A model generated the notes under the pieces. That model did not search any database, had not been told where the DNA came from, and worked only from the letters and a program-made list of their open reading frames with translations. Position numbers and translations under genes: made by a program. From Methanobacteriota archaeon (GTDB lineage: Archaea; Micrarchaeota; Micrarchaeia; Anstonellales; J096), in the NCBI GenBank assembly GCA_003694965.1, contig RFJG01000056.1:1-8050 (forward strand): a DNA stretch of 8,050 nucleotides, in the 5' to 3' direction. How positions within the stretch are numbered: the stretch's first letter is position 1; each line of letters opens with the position of its first letter. Positions 1 through 6,447 of this stretch are shown piece by piece.

Positions 1-973
1 CCATAAGGGCAACATTGTAGCCCATATCTCTATAGTACTCAGCCAGCGTTATCCCCGTGTATATGCTCGCTTCCCTAGCAGCAACGGGCATATTGGAGGT
101 GTTGGCTATTAAGACTGTTCTTTCCATCAAGGGCTTGCCAGTCTTAGGGTCCTCTAAGTGTGGGAACTCTTCCAGCACTTCTGTCATCTCGTTGCCTCGC
201 TCGCCGCAACCTATGTAGACAACGACATCAGCGTCTGCAAACTTGGCAAGGCTCTGCTGCGTCACTGTCTTACCACTACCGAAAGGCCCGGGGATAGAGG
301 CCGTTCCTCCCTTCGCTATTGGGAAGAAGGTATCAACAACACGCATACCAGTTAGCAGTGGTATGTTGGGGGCGTATTTCTCAGCAAATGGCCTCGGCTT
401 CCTGACGGGCCAGTAGTGTGCCATCTTAACATCTCTCTTGTTCCCTTTGTCATCCAACATAAGGACCGTGTCCTCTATGGTATGGGAGCCATCCTCTACT
501 GAGAGGACCTTCCCAGAATATGGAGAGAGAACTCTATGCATTATAGTGCTCGTTTCCTTAACTTCTCCTATTACTTGGCCCGCCTTAACCATATCTCCTT
601 TTTTGACAAGTGGCTTAAATGACCATTTCTTTTTCCTGTCTATTGGAGGGACATCCACACCCCTTGGTATGTATGTGCCCTTGTCTCCTGCTATGAGCTC
701 TAGCGGCCTCTGTATTCCATCATATATGTTCTTGAGTATGCCAGGCCCTAAATGAACAGAGAGAGGCAAGCCAGTAGAAAAGACGGGCTCCCCTGGCTTA
801 AGGCCAGTTGTATCCTCATATACTTGTATTGTTGCATCACTGCCCTTTATCTTAATTACCTCTCCTATGAGCTCTTCTCTTCCAACTCTAACCAAATCAT
901 ACATCTTAGCCCCTATGTCCCTTGCTATAACGACGGGACCGGAGACCTTAACTATTCTTCCTTTCTTTTCCAT
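1..973 (-). CDS. atpA: A-type ATP synthase catalytic subunit A, N-terminal part (runs off left edge)
   Basis: Catalytic nucleotide-binding subunit of the archaeal A1 head (AhaA/AtpA), which forms an A3B3 hexamer making or hydrolysing ATP on the cytoplasmic side. About 324 residues are visible. I translated them without any frame break: an N-terminal beta-barrel beginning EKKGRIVKVSGPVVIA, the A-specific inserted region at roughly residues 110-200, then the P-loop GPFGSGKT at 229-236 (Lys235, Thr236) and the GCGERGNE motif at 255-262 with the catalytic Glu258. The visible part ends near YTGITLAEYYRDMGYNVALM, so about 250 residues of a normal ~580-residue protein lie outside the window. Two ATGs are adjacent (976 and 973). 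I chose 973 because GAGGTG at 984-979 sits 5 bases from it but only 2 from 976. The P-loop is uninterrupted, so there is no intein there, unlike some Thermococcales and yeast homologues. It follows atpF by 23 bases. Family assignment is essentially certain. Confidence 0.98.
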   Translation of the reverse strand, partial: MEKKGRIVKVSGPVVIARDIGAKMYDLVRVGREELIGEVIKIKGSDATIQVYEDTTGLKPGEPVFSTGLPLSVHLGPGILKNIYDGIQRPLELIAGDKGTYIPRGVDVPPIDRKKKWSFKPLVKKGDMVKAGQVIGEVKETSTIMHRVLSPYSGKVLSVEDGSHTIEDTVLMLDDKGNKRDVKMAHYWPVRKPRPFAEKYAPNIPLLTGMRVVDTFFPIAKGGTASIPGPFGSGKTVTQQSLAKFADADVVVYIGCGERGNEMTEVLEEFPHLEDPKTGKPLMERTVLIANTSNMPVAAREASIYTGITLAEYYRDMGYNVALM

Positions 974-978
974 CATGA

Positions 979-984
979 CACCTC
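979..984 (-). promoter_or_regulatory. Shine-Dalgarno site of atpA
   Basis: GAGGTG on the minus strand, 5 bases before ATG 973 and 2 bases before ATG 976. It decides the start in favour of 973. Confidence 0.75.
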
Positions 985-996
985 ATAAATATAACA

Positions 997-1335
997 TTAC
1001 TTGATATCCACGCCGAGGACCCTCTTGACTAGGACCTCTAAGTTCTCGGCTCTTTTCTTTCCATCAAGAGAGATTGGCACAAATATAGGTTTGGCCCTCC
1101 TCTCTATTGCCTTGACTAACCTGTTGGGGATAGTGGAGAAGAGGCTCTCCTCTGTAATTATTAGGGCTACTCCCTCTTTTTCTAGGAGTTCTCCAACATC
1201 CTTGGCAATGCTCTCCTCTGTTGCCCTAACTGTGTCGCTTATCCCAGCTAGCTTGAAGGCGGTGCAAAAAAAGTCGCTTCCCAACACGACTATCTTCTCA
1301 CTAACTCTGTCTCTCTCTGCCCTCCCTTTGCTCAT
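997..1335 (-). CDS. atpF: A-type ATP synthase subunit F
   Basis: Small central-stalk subunit (AhaF/AtpF) that sits with subunit D in the A3B3 cavity and modulates coupling. The product is 112 residues, the usual size. After a ~12-residue charged leader comes the family pattern: first beta strand KIVVLGSDFF, then the F-x-LAGI turn (FKLAGISD, about residues 27-34), then the segment VALIITEESLFSTIP (about 56-70), then the strand PIFVPIS. The C-terminus, VLGVDIK, is typical of archaeal F. This layout is the Rossmann-like alpha/beta fold of the family. The ATG overlaps the atpC stop as ATGA, and GGTG lies 5 bases upstream inside atpC, so translation is probably coupled. It is followed after 23 bases by atpA. 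Function rests on family knowledge plus operon position. Confidence 0.95.
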   Translation of the reverse strand: MSKGRAERDRVSEKIVVLGSDFFCTAFKLAGISDTVRATEESIAKDVGELLEKEGVALIITEESLFSTIPNRLVKAIERRAKPIFVPISLDGKKRAENLEVLVKRVLGVDIK

Positions 1336-2297
1336 GCCATCACCACCTTGGCAGTCTCCTCTCTTGAGAGGGAGAGCTCCTTGGAGAGCACTAGTTTCCT
1401 CAAGTTCTTTTCCTCCTCTTCTAAGAGAAGGAAGAACATAAAGACCCTATCCGGAGAGAAAACGCTTGTGTAGAAGGCTGAAGCAAGCCTACTATAGACA
1501 GCTCTCTCAGCTTTCATGTGAGCAAGCGGGACACTATCTCCCTCCTCTATATTGTAGTAGGAGAGGAGCCTCTTGAAAGAGGAGCTATTCTTGTCCATAC
1601 TCTTGAGTAGGGATAAGGGGTGTCTACCTTCTCTGGAAAGTTTCCTCTTGTCTCCTCCTTCTCTTATGTGGAGGACATTGCCTATGTCTATTTCTTTGAC
1701 GAGGAACTCGTATGTCCTACTCTTCTTTAGGAGTTTCTGCTCCTCTAATACAGCATCGTCAAGGGCTTCTGAGAATTCTATGAAATTGCCCACATCAACT
1801 TCCCTGTGCCTAAACCTCTCTTTGAGTTTCTTGCCAAGTGGCAATGTTGAGAATACCTTGAGAGGGTTGGAGCTGTTGTAAATGCTCTCCCACCTGCCCT
1901 CTGAATAGAGGGCAGGCATTATCTTGTTGGCAATGTCGCTGAAAGTCTTGCCCTTTAGCCACGAAGAGAAGACTAGCTTGGCATTGGAGGCCTCATAGCG
2001 AAGGGAGAATGCATCATAGAGATGCCAGTCTTTCTTTGGGAGGTATTTCCTCAAGAGCCTTAGCAAGTGAGAAAACCTCTGTTGCGTCGCTGCACTTACG
2101 AGAGCTGTCCCAGACAAATGTGTAGAGAGCCTAGTTAGGTAGGGGCCGTACTCTGTTCTTGAGAGAAGAGAGATTATGCTATCGCTGCTCCTCGTCCCTA
2201 TGGCTTCATCGTAGAAACTCCTACTAAGGAGTTTGGCCTTAAGAGCCGCTATCTTCGTTGTTGAGAAGCCATAGGTAAGTGGAGCAAAGAAAGTCAA
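1332..2297 (-). CDS. atpC: A-type ATP synthase subunit C (central-stalk socket)
   Basis: Subunit C (AhaC/AtpC, homologue of eukaryotic V-ATPase d) is the funnel-shaped adaptor connecting the D/F central stalk to the membrane rotor ring. The product is 321 residues, a little shorter than the ~340-370 common in the family, and mostly helical by eye. Family-like features are the start APLTYGFSTTKIAALKAKLL, the middle EVDVGNFIEFSEALDDAV, and the late segment LVKEIDIGNVLHIREGGDKR, matching the 'E.D..N.....R' pattern of the repeated three-helix units. The C-terminus (FMFFLLLEEEEKNLRKLVL) matches the usual 'yl..ke.E..nlr.i..g' ending. The start codon is TTG at 2297, supported by GAGGTG 5 bases upstream. 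TTG and the atpE stop overlap as TTGA, which implies translational coupling. No membrane segment is evident, as expected for a peripheral subunit. Confidence 0.93.
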   Translation of the reverse strand: MTFFAPLTYGFSTTKIAALKAKLLSRSFYDEAIGTRSSDSIISLLSRTEYGPYLTRLSTHLSGTALVSAATQQRFSHLLRLLRKYLPKKDWHLYDAFSLRYEASNAKLVFSSWLKGKTFSDIANKIMPALYSEGRWESIYNSSNPLKVFSTLPLGKKLKERFRHREVDVGNFIEFSEALDDAVLEEQKLLKKSRTYEFLVKEIDIGNVLHIREGGDKRKLSREGRHPLSLLKSMDKNSSSFKRLLSYYNIEEGDSVPLAHMKAERAVYSRLASAFYTSVFSPDRVFMFFLLLEEEEKNLRKLVLSKELSLSREETAKVVMA

Positions 2298-2824
2298 AGA
2301 TTCACCTCTTTAAAGAAAGCTGCCTTGAGGGAGTCTGCTTTCCTCTCCAAGAGCTCGCTCAATGAGAAATCAAGGACAAACTTCCCGTCTTTGCTCTCAA
2401 CAACAACGCCTCTGTCATCAAGGTCATAGACTATGCCATCAACAGAGATTAGCTCCTGATCCTCCTTGTTGAGATGGACAACAACATCATTGCCCAGTTC
2501 TCTCTTTCCCTCTTCTATGGAGCTAGCTAAATAGTCCCTATAAGCAGCGCTGTTGAGGAAGCTCTCAACCGCTTCTTCCAATGCCTTGGCAAATAACTCT
2601 TCCTTGGCTTTCTCAACCACTCTCTTAGCTTCTAGCCTTGCCTTGGAGGTCTCCTCAACTACTCTCTCTTTGAGCCTTTCCTCATAAGAAGAAAGCTCTT
2701 TTTCTTCCCTTTTCTTGAGCTCTTTTTCAAGCTCCTTGAGAGAGCCTTCTTTTTCTTTCTCTGCCTCTTTGACAATTGCTTTGGCCTCTGCTTTGGCCTC
2801 CTTGACAATTTCTTGCGGGAGCAA
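2294..2824 (-). CDS. atpE: A-type ATP synthase subunit E (peripheral stalk)
   Basis: Peripheral-stalk subunit (AhaE/AtpE) that pairs with subunit H as a long right-handed coiled coil and clamps the A3B3 head to stator subunit I. It has 176-177 residues, near the family norm of ~185-200. Residues ~5-85 form a heptad-rich Lys/Glu/Ala helix (EIVKEAKAEAKAIVKEAEKE onward), followed by a compact C-terminal globular domain (about 95-175) containing GVVVESKDGKFVLDFSLSEL, the typical 'GG....s.dG.i..dnsl..rl' strand pattern of subunit E. There is no ATG near the start. TTG occurs at 2827 and 2824. I prefer 2824 because AAGGTG at 2836-2831 lies 6 bases from it and only 3 from 2827. The gene begins directly after the atpK stop and its own stop overlaps the atpC TTG. 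Confidence 0.93.
   Translation of the reverse strand: MLPQEIVKEAKAEAKAIVKEAEKEKEGSLKELEKELKKREEKELSSYEERLKERVVEETSKARLEAKRVVEKAKEELFAKALEEAVESFLNSAAYRDYLASSIEEGKRELGNDVVVHLNKEDQELISVDGIVYDLDDRGVVVESKDGKFVLDFSLSELLERKADSLKAAFFKEVNL
2303..2308 (-). promoter_or_regulatory. Shine-Dalgarno site of atpC
   Basis: GAGGTG on the minus strand, inside the end of atpE and 5 bases before TTG 2297. It supports the unusual TTG start of atpC. Confidence 0.8.
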
Positions 2825-2827
2825 CAA

Positions 2828-3103
2828 TCACACCTTCCCCAAGAGAAGGAACGCTATTATGAAACCGAGCAAAGCAAATACTTCGGGCAATGCCATCCAT
2901 ATAAGGACATTACCAGATAGCTCTGGCCTTTCACTAACGAGGCCCATTGCCGAAGAACCCACTGATGCTTGGCTCCATGCTGCTGCCAACGCAGAAAGAC
3001 CCATTGCCAAAGCGGCACCTATTGCAATTGCTCCTGGAGAGCTCAGAAAACTACCTCCTGCTGCTGCCTCTGCAGCAGCGTTTACTGCTGTATCTACTGC
3101 CAT
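2828..3103 (-). CDS. atpK: A-type ATP synthase rotor ring subunit K (proteolipid c subunit)
   Basis: Proteolipid forming the membrane rotor ring (AhaK) that carries ions through the A0 sector. The product is 91 residues: an Ala-rich N-terminal stretch (1-20), helix 1 (about 23-49) ending in the conserved polar loop SERPEL (57-62), and helix 2 (about 65-89). It is therefore a single hairpin with one ion site per subunit, not the duplicated four-helix form. The ion-binding carboxylate is Glu74 in ALPEVFALLGF. Gln45 in helix 1 matches the conserved Gln of the usual 'GIGQGI' motif. Unusually, the residue after the Glu is Val, not Thr/Ser, and the position five residues after it is Leu, where Tyr is common; both changes remove ligands typical of sodium-binding rings, so proton coupling is my inference. 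The ATG at 3103 has GAGGTG 6 bases upstream, within the end of atpI. An ATG start with a strong SD suits a subunit needed in many copies. Confidence 0.95.
   Translation of the reverse strand: MAVDTAVNAAAEAAAGGSFLSSPGAIAIGAALAMGLSALAAAWSQASVGSSAMGLVSERPELSGNVLIWMALPEVFALLGFIIAFLLLGKV
2831..2836 (-). promoter_or_regulatory. Shine-Dalgarno site of atpE
   Basis: AAGGTG on the minus strand, in the last codons of atpK. It is 6 bases from TTG 2824 and 3 from TTG 2827, favouring 2824. Confidence 0.65.
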
Positions 3104-3106
3104 AAT

Positions 3107-4942
3107 TTACACCTCTTTATGGAGCGTGAAAGGGGAGTATGGCTTGCCACCTCCCTTGATGAATTTGGAAGCAAACTCCAGTATGTGGAGCCTCCCTCCT
3201 TGTATTGTGCTCTCAAATGCAGCGACAAATGCATTGGCACTGTGGAGAGCAAAGAAGACTATTAACATTACAATATTTAATATTAATCCCTTGTCTGGGG
3301 ATGGGAAAAATGATTCATTTATGAGTTCTGCCAAAACAACTCCCGCAACACCAACAGCAGCTATCCTGAAATAGCTCGCTGTATGAGATGCTAGGCTTGG
3401 CAACTCAACAACGCCTACTATACCCTCTGAATAGACTATGCCGGCTATGCCAGCAAATAGGGCGAGAGTAGAGGGCATTAATGCATCAACAACGCCAAGG
3501 TAGGAAGCTATTGCGAGGACAAATGAAGCTATGGCAAGAGCCCACGAGAGCTTAGCTATGGTGTGTTTGTTGTGGCCGTGTACATATGCCTCATAAGCGC
3601 CAAGGAGGTTGCCGAATATGAGGTGGATGGCCCCTACAATGCCAGTTATACCCAATAGCAACGAGAACTCAGTAAGCCTATGGAAGCCTATGTATAGAGG
3701 TGCTCCTATGCCAAAGGAAATGCCAAACTCTGCCAACCTCTCTATGTAGAAGTAGTGAGAGGCGCCGAACCACTCGTCATAAGCAATACCCCACACTATA
3801 CCTCCTATTGCAGCTATCTGCCATATGGAAGAGAGCTGTTGTATTGTCTTGCTACTCTTAAAAGCATTCTTGAGGATACCTGCTATGATGAGGGCTATCA
3901 GAGAGTATCCAACATCCCCTATTATCATGCCATATATGAATGGGAATGTAAATGCATAGAAGAAAGCTGCGTTGAGCTCATCCGCTCTTGGAAGGGATGA
4001 GAAAGAGAAGCCAAGCTCAAATGGCTTGATTGGCTTGGCATTTTCTATGAGGACAGGAGCCTCGTCGTGCTCTCCTCCGTGGCCGCTGTCAACAACCTCT
4101 ACATAGATAGCTGAGGAGAACTCGTCCCTTAACTTGTCTATTGCTCCCTTTTTCTTCTCTGGCAGCCAACCTTCCACTACTGCGAACCTCTTAGACTGCA
4201 CTATGTTGGAATATGTGTAGCCTCTCTCCTCATAAACCTTAAGGTAGTAGAGGAGGTGCGGTAAGTCGCTTAACTCTCTCTTGAGCTGCTTGAGGTCCTT
4301 CTCTGCCTTGCCAATATCATCGGATATGCTCTTCTTGTCCTTCTCCAAGTTAGCTAGAATAAAAGAGGGGGAGCTTGTAGGGAGGATTATGTGCTCTTTC
4401 TTGGATATGAACTCCTGCAATGCCCCTTTCTTAGTCAATATGAGAGTTGCCTCTCGTGTCTTTAGCATTTCCCTAAAAACTATGGCCTTAGCTCTCTTAG
4501 GAGGCTCTCCAAATATGACTGCTCCTTCAAGAGAAGAAGGGAGTTCTTTGTAATCAACGCCAAGGGCCACTAACTTCTTGGATATGATAGCCTCCTCCTC
4601 TAGAGTTGCTTCCTTTTCTTTTAGGGAGTTAATGGTTGCGAGGAGTTCCTTTGCCTTGTTGACAAGTGAGAGTTTCTCCTCGCATAGAGATAGGAGTTCT
4701 CTTATTGTTGGCAGCTCTCTTGCTGCTTTTGGCTCTATAGAGAGCTCCTGAGCTATAGGAGTAAATATGTTGAGGTAGCGGGAGACAGAATCATAATATG
4801 GGGATAAAGCTGATGGCATGCCCTCTTCCTTAGTTTTGGTTATGTGAAGGAAGCCACGAGAATGCAAGGAAGAGACGAGCTCCTCCAACCTGCTCTTGAG
4901 GACATATATCCTTAACTTTAACATTTTTGATGGCCATATCAA
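3107..4942 (-). CDS. atpI: A-type ATP synthase membrane stator subunit I
   Basis: Subunit I (AhaI, homologue of V-ATPase a) forms the ion half-channels beside the K ring and anchors the two peripheral stalks. It has 611 residues (614 if started at GTG 4951), slightly short for the family (~620-700). The N-terminal half (to about 315) is cytoplasmic, with the family start PSKMLKLRIYVLKSRLEELV, coiled segments at about 95-120 and 200-230, and the AVVEGWLPE motif (254-262). The membrane half begins near 325 with FPFIYGMIIGDVGYS. The essential channel arginine is Arg526 in ASYFRIAAVG. Conserved Glu577 and Arg584 occur in FESTIQGGRLHILEFASKF, and the end, KPYSPF, is typical. I prefer TTG 4942 as start: AAGGTG (4954-4949) is 6 bases upstream, whereas GTG 4951 is itself part of that SD. 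The subunit H stop overlaps the SD. Confidence 0.95.
   Translation of the reverse strand: MIWPSKMLKLRIYVLKSRLEELVSSLHSRGFLHITKTKEEGMPSALSPYYDSVSRYLNIFTPIAQELSIEPKAARELPTIRELLSLCEEKLSLVNKAKELLATINSLKEKEATLEEEAIISKKLVALGVDYKELPSSLEGAVIFGEPPKRAKAIVFREMLKTREATLILTKKGALQEFISKKEHIILPTSSPSFILANLEKDKKSISDDIGKAEKDLKQLKRELSDLPHLLYYLKVYEERGYTYSNIVQSKRFAVVEGWLPEKKKGAIDKLRDEFSSAIYVEVVDSGHGGEHDEAPVLIENAKPIKPFELGFSFSSLPRADELNAAFFYAFTFPFIYGMIIGDVGYSLIALIIAGILKNAFKSSKTIQQLSSIWQIAAIGGIVWGIAYDEWFGASHYFYIERLAEFGISFGIGAPLYIGFHRLTEFSLLLGITGIVGAIHLIFGNLLGAYEAYVHGHNKHTIAKLSWALAIASFVLAIASYLGVVDALMPSTLALFAGIAGIVYSEGIVGVVELPSLASHTASYFRIAAVGVAGVVLAELINESFFPSPDKGLILNIVMLIVFFALHSANAFVAAFESTIQGGRLHILEFASKFIKGGGKPYSPFTLHKEV
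3110..3115 (-). promoter_or_regulatory. Shine-Dalgarno site of atpK
   Basis: GAGGTG on the minus strand encodes the last Glu-Val of atpI and lies 6 bases before the atpK ATG (3103). Confidence 0.75.
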
Positions 4943-4948
4943 TTTTTC

Positions 4949-4954
4949 CACCTT
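4949..4954 (-). promoter_or_regulatory. Shine-Dalgarno site of atpI, overlapping the atpH stop
   Basis: AAGGTG on the minus strand starts within the atpH TAA and lies 6 bases before TTG 4942. The GTG at 4951 is part of this site, so it is an unlikely start codon. Confidence 0.6.
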
Positions 4955-5267
4955 AGTGCAAAAGAGAGGAGAGGTGCTCTATTACCCCCTTAGGAACTGT
5001 TGTGGAAGTAATCTTCTCCGCCTCTTTCTCGGCTTCCTTGAGTGTTGAGTCCCTCTTCTTTGCTATGTCCTTATCGTATTTCTTCGCTAGCTCTGCTTTT
5101 TTCTTGGAAAGGGAGACCTTGTACTGCTCTTCCAATGTGGCTGCTGCTTTTTGGTAGGATTCCCTTATCTTGGCAGCATCTTTTTGAGATTTTTGGAGTA
5201 ATTTCTCTGCCTCTTTCTCTGCCTCTATTACAGCGTCAATAAACTCTGAGGTTTTTGTTTTTGACAT
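4953..5267 (-). CDS. atpH: A-type ATP synthase subunit H (peripheral-stalk coiled coil)
   Basis: First gene of the ATPase operon. The product is 104 residues, the normal size for AhaH (homologue of V-ATPase G). Residues ~8-90 form one continuous Lys/Glu/Ala-rich coiled coil starting FIDAVIEAEKEAEKLLQKSQ and continuing through AKKYDKDIAKKRDSTLKEAEKEAEK. It ends in a short hydrophobic tail (VIEHLSSLLH). In the enzyme it pairs with subunit E in the peripheral stalk linking the head to subunit I. No SD precedes the ATG at 5267 and the TATA-like element is only ~33 bases upstream, so the mRNA probably has a very short leader. Sequence alone is low in complexity; the assignment depends partly on operon position directly before atpI. 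Confidence 0.88.
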   Translation of the reverse strand: MSKTKTSEFIDAVIEAEKEAEKLLQKSQKDAAKIRESYQKAAATLEEQYKVSLSKKKAELAKKYDKDIAKKRDSTLKEAEKEAEKITSTTVPKGVIEHLSSLLH

Positions 5268-5290
5268 AGGACTCGCTTTTAAGTTGCGAA

Positions 5291-5304
5291 GAAAGGTTTA
5301 AAAA
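5291..5304 (+). promoter_or_regulatory. BRE/TATA-like 14-mer pointing away from atpH
   Basis: On the plus strand this is GAAAGGTTTAAAAA, purine-rich BRE followed by TATA. The identical 14-mer occurs on the minus strand at 6427-6414 upstream of tfb. Here it overlaps the ATPase operon TATA box but faces the opposite way, toward the 3' end of tfb. It could be a divergent or antisense promoter, or simply reflect the symmetry of TTTAAA. Confidence 0.35.
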
Positions 5305-5309
5305 TAAAG
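5297..5309 (-). promoter_or_regulatory. Probable TATA box for the ATPase operon
   Basis: On the minus strand this reads CTTTATTTTTAAA, the only strong AT-rich box in the gap between tfb and atpH. Its TTTAAA core is centred ~32 bases upstream of the atpH ATG, so a start of transcription ~26 bases downstream would leave a leader of only about 6-10 bases, consistent with the missing SD. Its minus-strand upstream flank is not purine-rich, so the BRE is unclear. Confidence 0.6.
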
Positions 5310-5324
5310 AGGATGGCGACAGGA

Positions 5325-5339
5325 TAAAAAATCAAAAAT
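5325..5339 (-). terminator. T-rich terminator after tfb
   Basis: On the minus strand, ATTTTTGATTTTTTA begins about 27 bases after the tfb stop. Two T runs of five and six with no obvious hairpin is the usual form of archaeal intrinsic termination. It separates tfb from the ATPase operon promoter. Confidence 0.6.
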
Positions 5340-5365
5340 GAGAATAGGGAAAAGAAAAGGAAGGA

Positions 5366-6349
5366 TCAGAGGTTTATCTTGAGTTTTAGTTCCTTCTTGA
5401 GCTCCCTGTAGCGGTTCCTTATCGTTACCTCTGTAACGCCAGCTATCTCGGCAACCTCTTTCTGCGTCTTCCTCTCCCCGTGCATAGCGGCAGCTATGTA
5501 TATGGCAGCAGCCGCAACGCCCGTTGGACCTCTACCAGAGATGAGGCCCTTCCTCAAGGCCTTCTTGATTATCTTGACAGCCTCCTCTTGGACCTTGGGA
5601 GTTAGGTTAAGGGCAGAGGCAAACTTGGGCACATATGTGCTAGGGTCTGTAAGTGGTATGTCCATAGACATCTCCCTCTTGAGGAACCTGTAAGCCCTGC
5701 CTATCTCTTTCTTTTCTATGGAGCTAGCCCTGCTTATCTCGTCAAGTGTCCTAGGTATGCCGTACATCCTGCATATAGCATATATAACAGCTGCAACAAC
5801 ACTCTCTATAAGTCTCCCCCTTATTAGCTCCTGCTTAACAGCCTTCCTATACATAAGGGCGGCAGCCTCCTTGACATTGTCGGGTAGGCCAAGAGCTGAA
5901 CCAACCCTGTCAAGCTCAGCGAGCGCTATGGCCAAGTTCTTCTCAAAGCTGCTCGCTATGCTTACACGCTTGTGCCACTTCCTCATCCTGTGGAGTTGTG
6001 CCTGTTGCCTTGCATCTATCCTGCCCCCTCTTATGTCTCTGTTGTACTGGTCTATTTCAGTTACAAGACCCTTGTTGGGCCTCATGAGAGTTGTTGGAGA
6101 GCCACCTCTTGCCCTCTTGTTCTTCTGCTCTGCATCGAAGCTCCTCCACTCCGGACCGTAGTCCGCTATGTTCTCAGTTATCACTAAACCACAATCCCTG
6201 CATATTATCTCTCCCCTCTCATAATCTCTCATTAAGTTCTGACTGCCACATTCTGGGCAGTGGGAAGAAGGAGCGATATCGGGCTTCTTCTTTGGCTTGG
6301 AAGTTGTTTTCTTCCTTGCCCTTGTTTTTTTATGTGTTTTTGTTGGCAT
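5366..6349 (-). CDS. tfb: Transcription initiation factor B (TFB, archaeal TFIIB)
   Basis: General transcription factor that binds the TBP-TATA complex, reads the BRE and recruits RNA polymerase. The product is 327 residues. Order: a Lys/Arg-rich tail (1-25); a zinc ribbon with C31-x2-C34 and C50-x2-C53; the B-reader/linker containing GPEWRSFDAEQKNKRARGG (65-83); then two cyclin repeats (about 130-226 and 232-325). The first repeat has RGRLIESVVAAVIYAICR; the second has GRGPTGVAAAAIYIAAA and the recognition helix-turn-helix QKEVAEIAGVTEVTIRNRYR (296-315), which contacts the BRE. All landmarks are intact, so it should be functional. The ATG at 6349 has GAGGTG 5 bases upstream, which fixes the start and shows the basic tail is real. 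The gene has its own promoter and a T-rich terminator, so it appears monocistronic. Whether other TFB copies exist elsewhere cannot be seen. Confidence 0.98.
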   Translation of the reverse strand: MPTKTHKKTRARKKTTSKPKKKPDIAPSSHCPECGSQNLMRDYERGEIICRDCGLVITENIADYGPEWRSFDAEQKNKRARGGSPTTLMRPNKGLVTEIDQYNRDIRGGRIDARQQAQLHRMRKWHKRVSIASSFEKNLAIALAELDRVGSALGLPDNVKEAAALMYRKAVKQELIRGRLIESVVAAVIYAICRMYGIPRTLDEISRASSIEKKEIGRAYRFLKREMSMDIPLTDPSTYVPKFASALNLTPKVQEEAVKIIKKALRKGLISGRGPTGVAAAAIYIAAAMHGERKTQKEVAEIAGVTEVTIRNRYRELKKELKLKINL

Positions 6350-6354
6350 AAATC

Positions 6355-6360
6355 CACCTC
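6355..6360 (-). promoter_or_regulatory. Shine-Dalgarno site of tfb
   Basis: GAGGTG on the minus strand lies 5 bases before the tfb ATG (6349). It matches the archaeal 16S anti-SD and the sites inside the ATPase operon, and it fixes the tfb start. Confidence 0.8.
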
Positions 6361-6390
6361 ATGTTTATGTTTTTTACCACATAAATACGC

Positions 6391-6400
6391 TTATATATTA
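6391..6400 (-). promoter_or_regulatory. Proximal TATA box of tfb
   Basis: TAATATATAA on the minus strand is centred ~46 bases upstream of the tfb ATG. Initiation ~26 bases downstream, near 6369, would give a ~20-base leader that just includes the GAGGTG site. Confidence 0.5.
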
Positions 6401-6413
6401 GTTGTGGCAGGTC

Positions 6414-6428
6414 TTTTTAAACCTTTCG
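6414..6428 (-). promoter_or_regulatory. Distal BRE/TATA element of tfb
   Basis: CGAAAGGTTTAAAAA on the minus strand has the classic archaeal layout of purine-rich BRE then TATA, and is a better BRE match than the proximal box. Initiation from it would fall near 6392, on the proximal TATA, giving a ~43-base leader. tfb may thus have two start points, or one box may be regulatory. Confidence 0.5.
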
Positions 6429-6441
6429 CCACTGATTACCG

Positions 6442-6447
6442 CAAAAA
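6442..6447 (-). terminator. Short T run after pus10
   Basis: The pus10 stop TAG is followed at once by TTTTTG on the minus strand. It is short, and termination here is only a suggestion; the tfb promoter begins within 20 bases. Confidence 0.25.

Noticed and set aside
266..290. Possible intein at the P-loop of subunit A
   Set aside because: The GPFGSGKT loop and its flanks are continuous in frame, so the common insertion site is empty.
1001..1441. Long plus-strand open frame (146 codons) opposite atpF/atpC, and similar ones opposite tfb and atpE
   Set aside because: They are mirror frames of well-supported conserved genes; none has an SD or a recognisable domain, and the residue patterns (Ser/Leu/Pro-rich) are what antisense of Glu/Lys/Arg-rich genes gives.
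5338..5382. Small 14-codon plus-strand frame (MRIGKRKGRIRGLS)
   Set aside because: It has no SD, overlaps the tfb 3' end and has only a speculative promoter; too short to call a gene.
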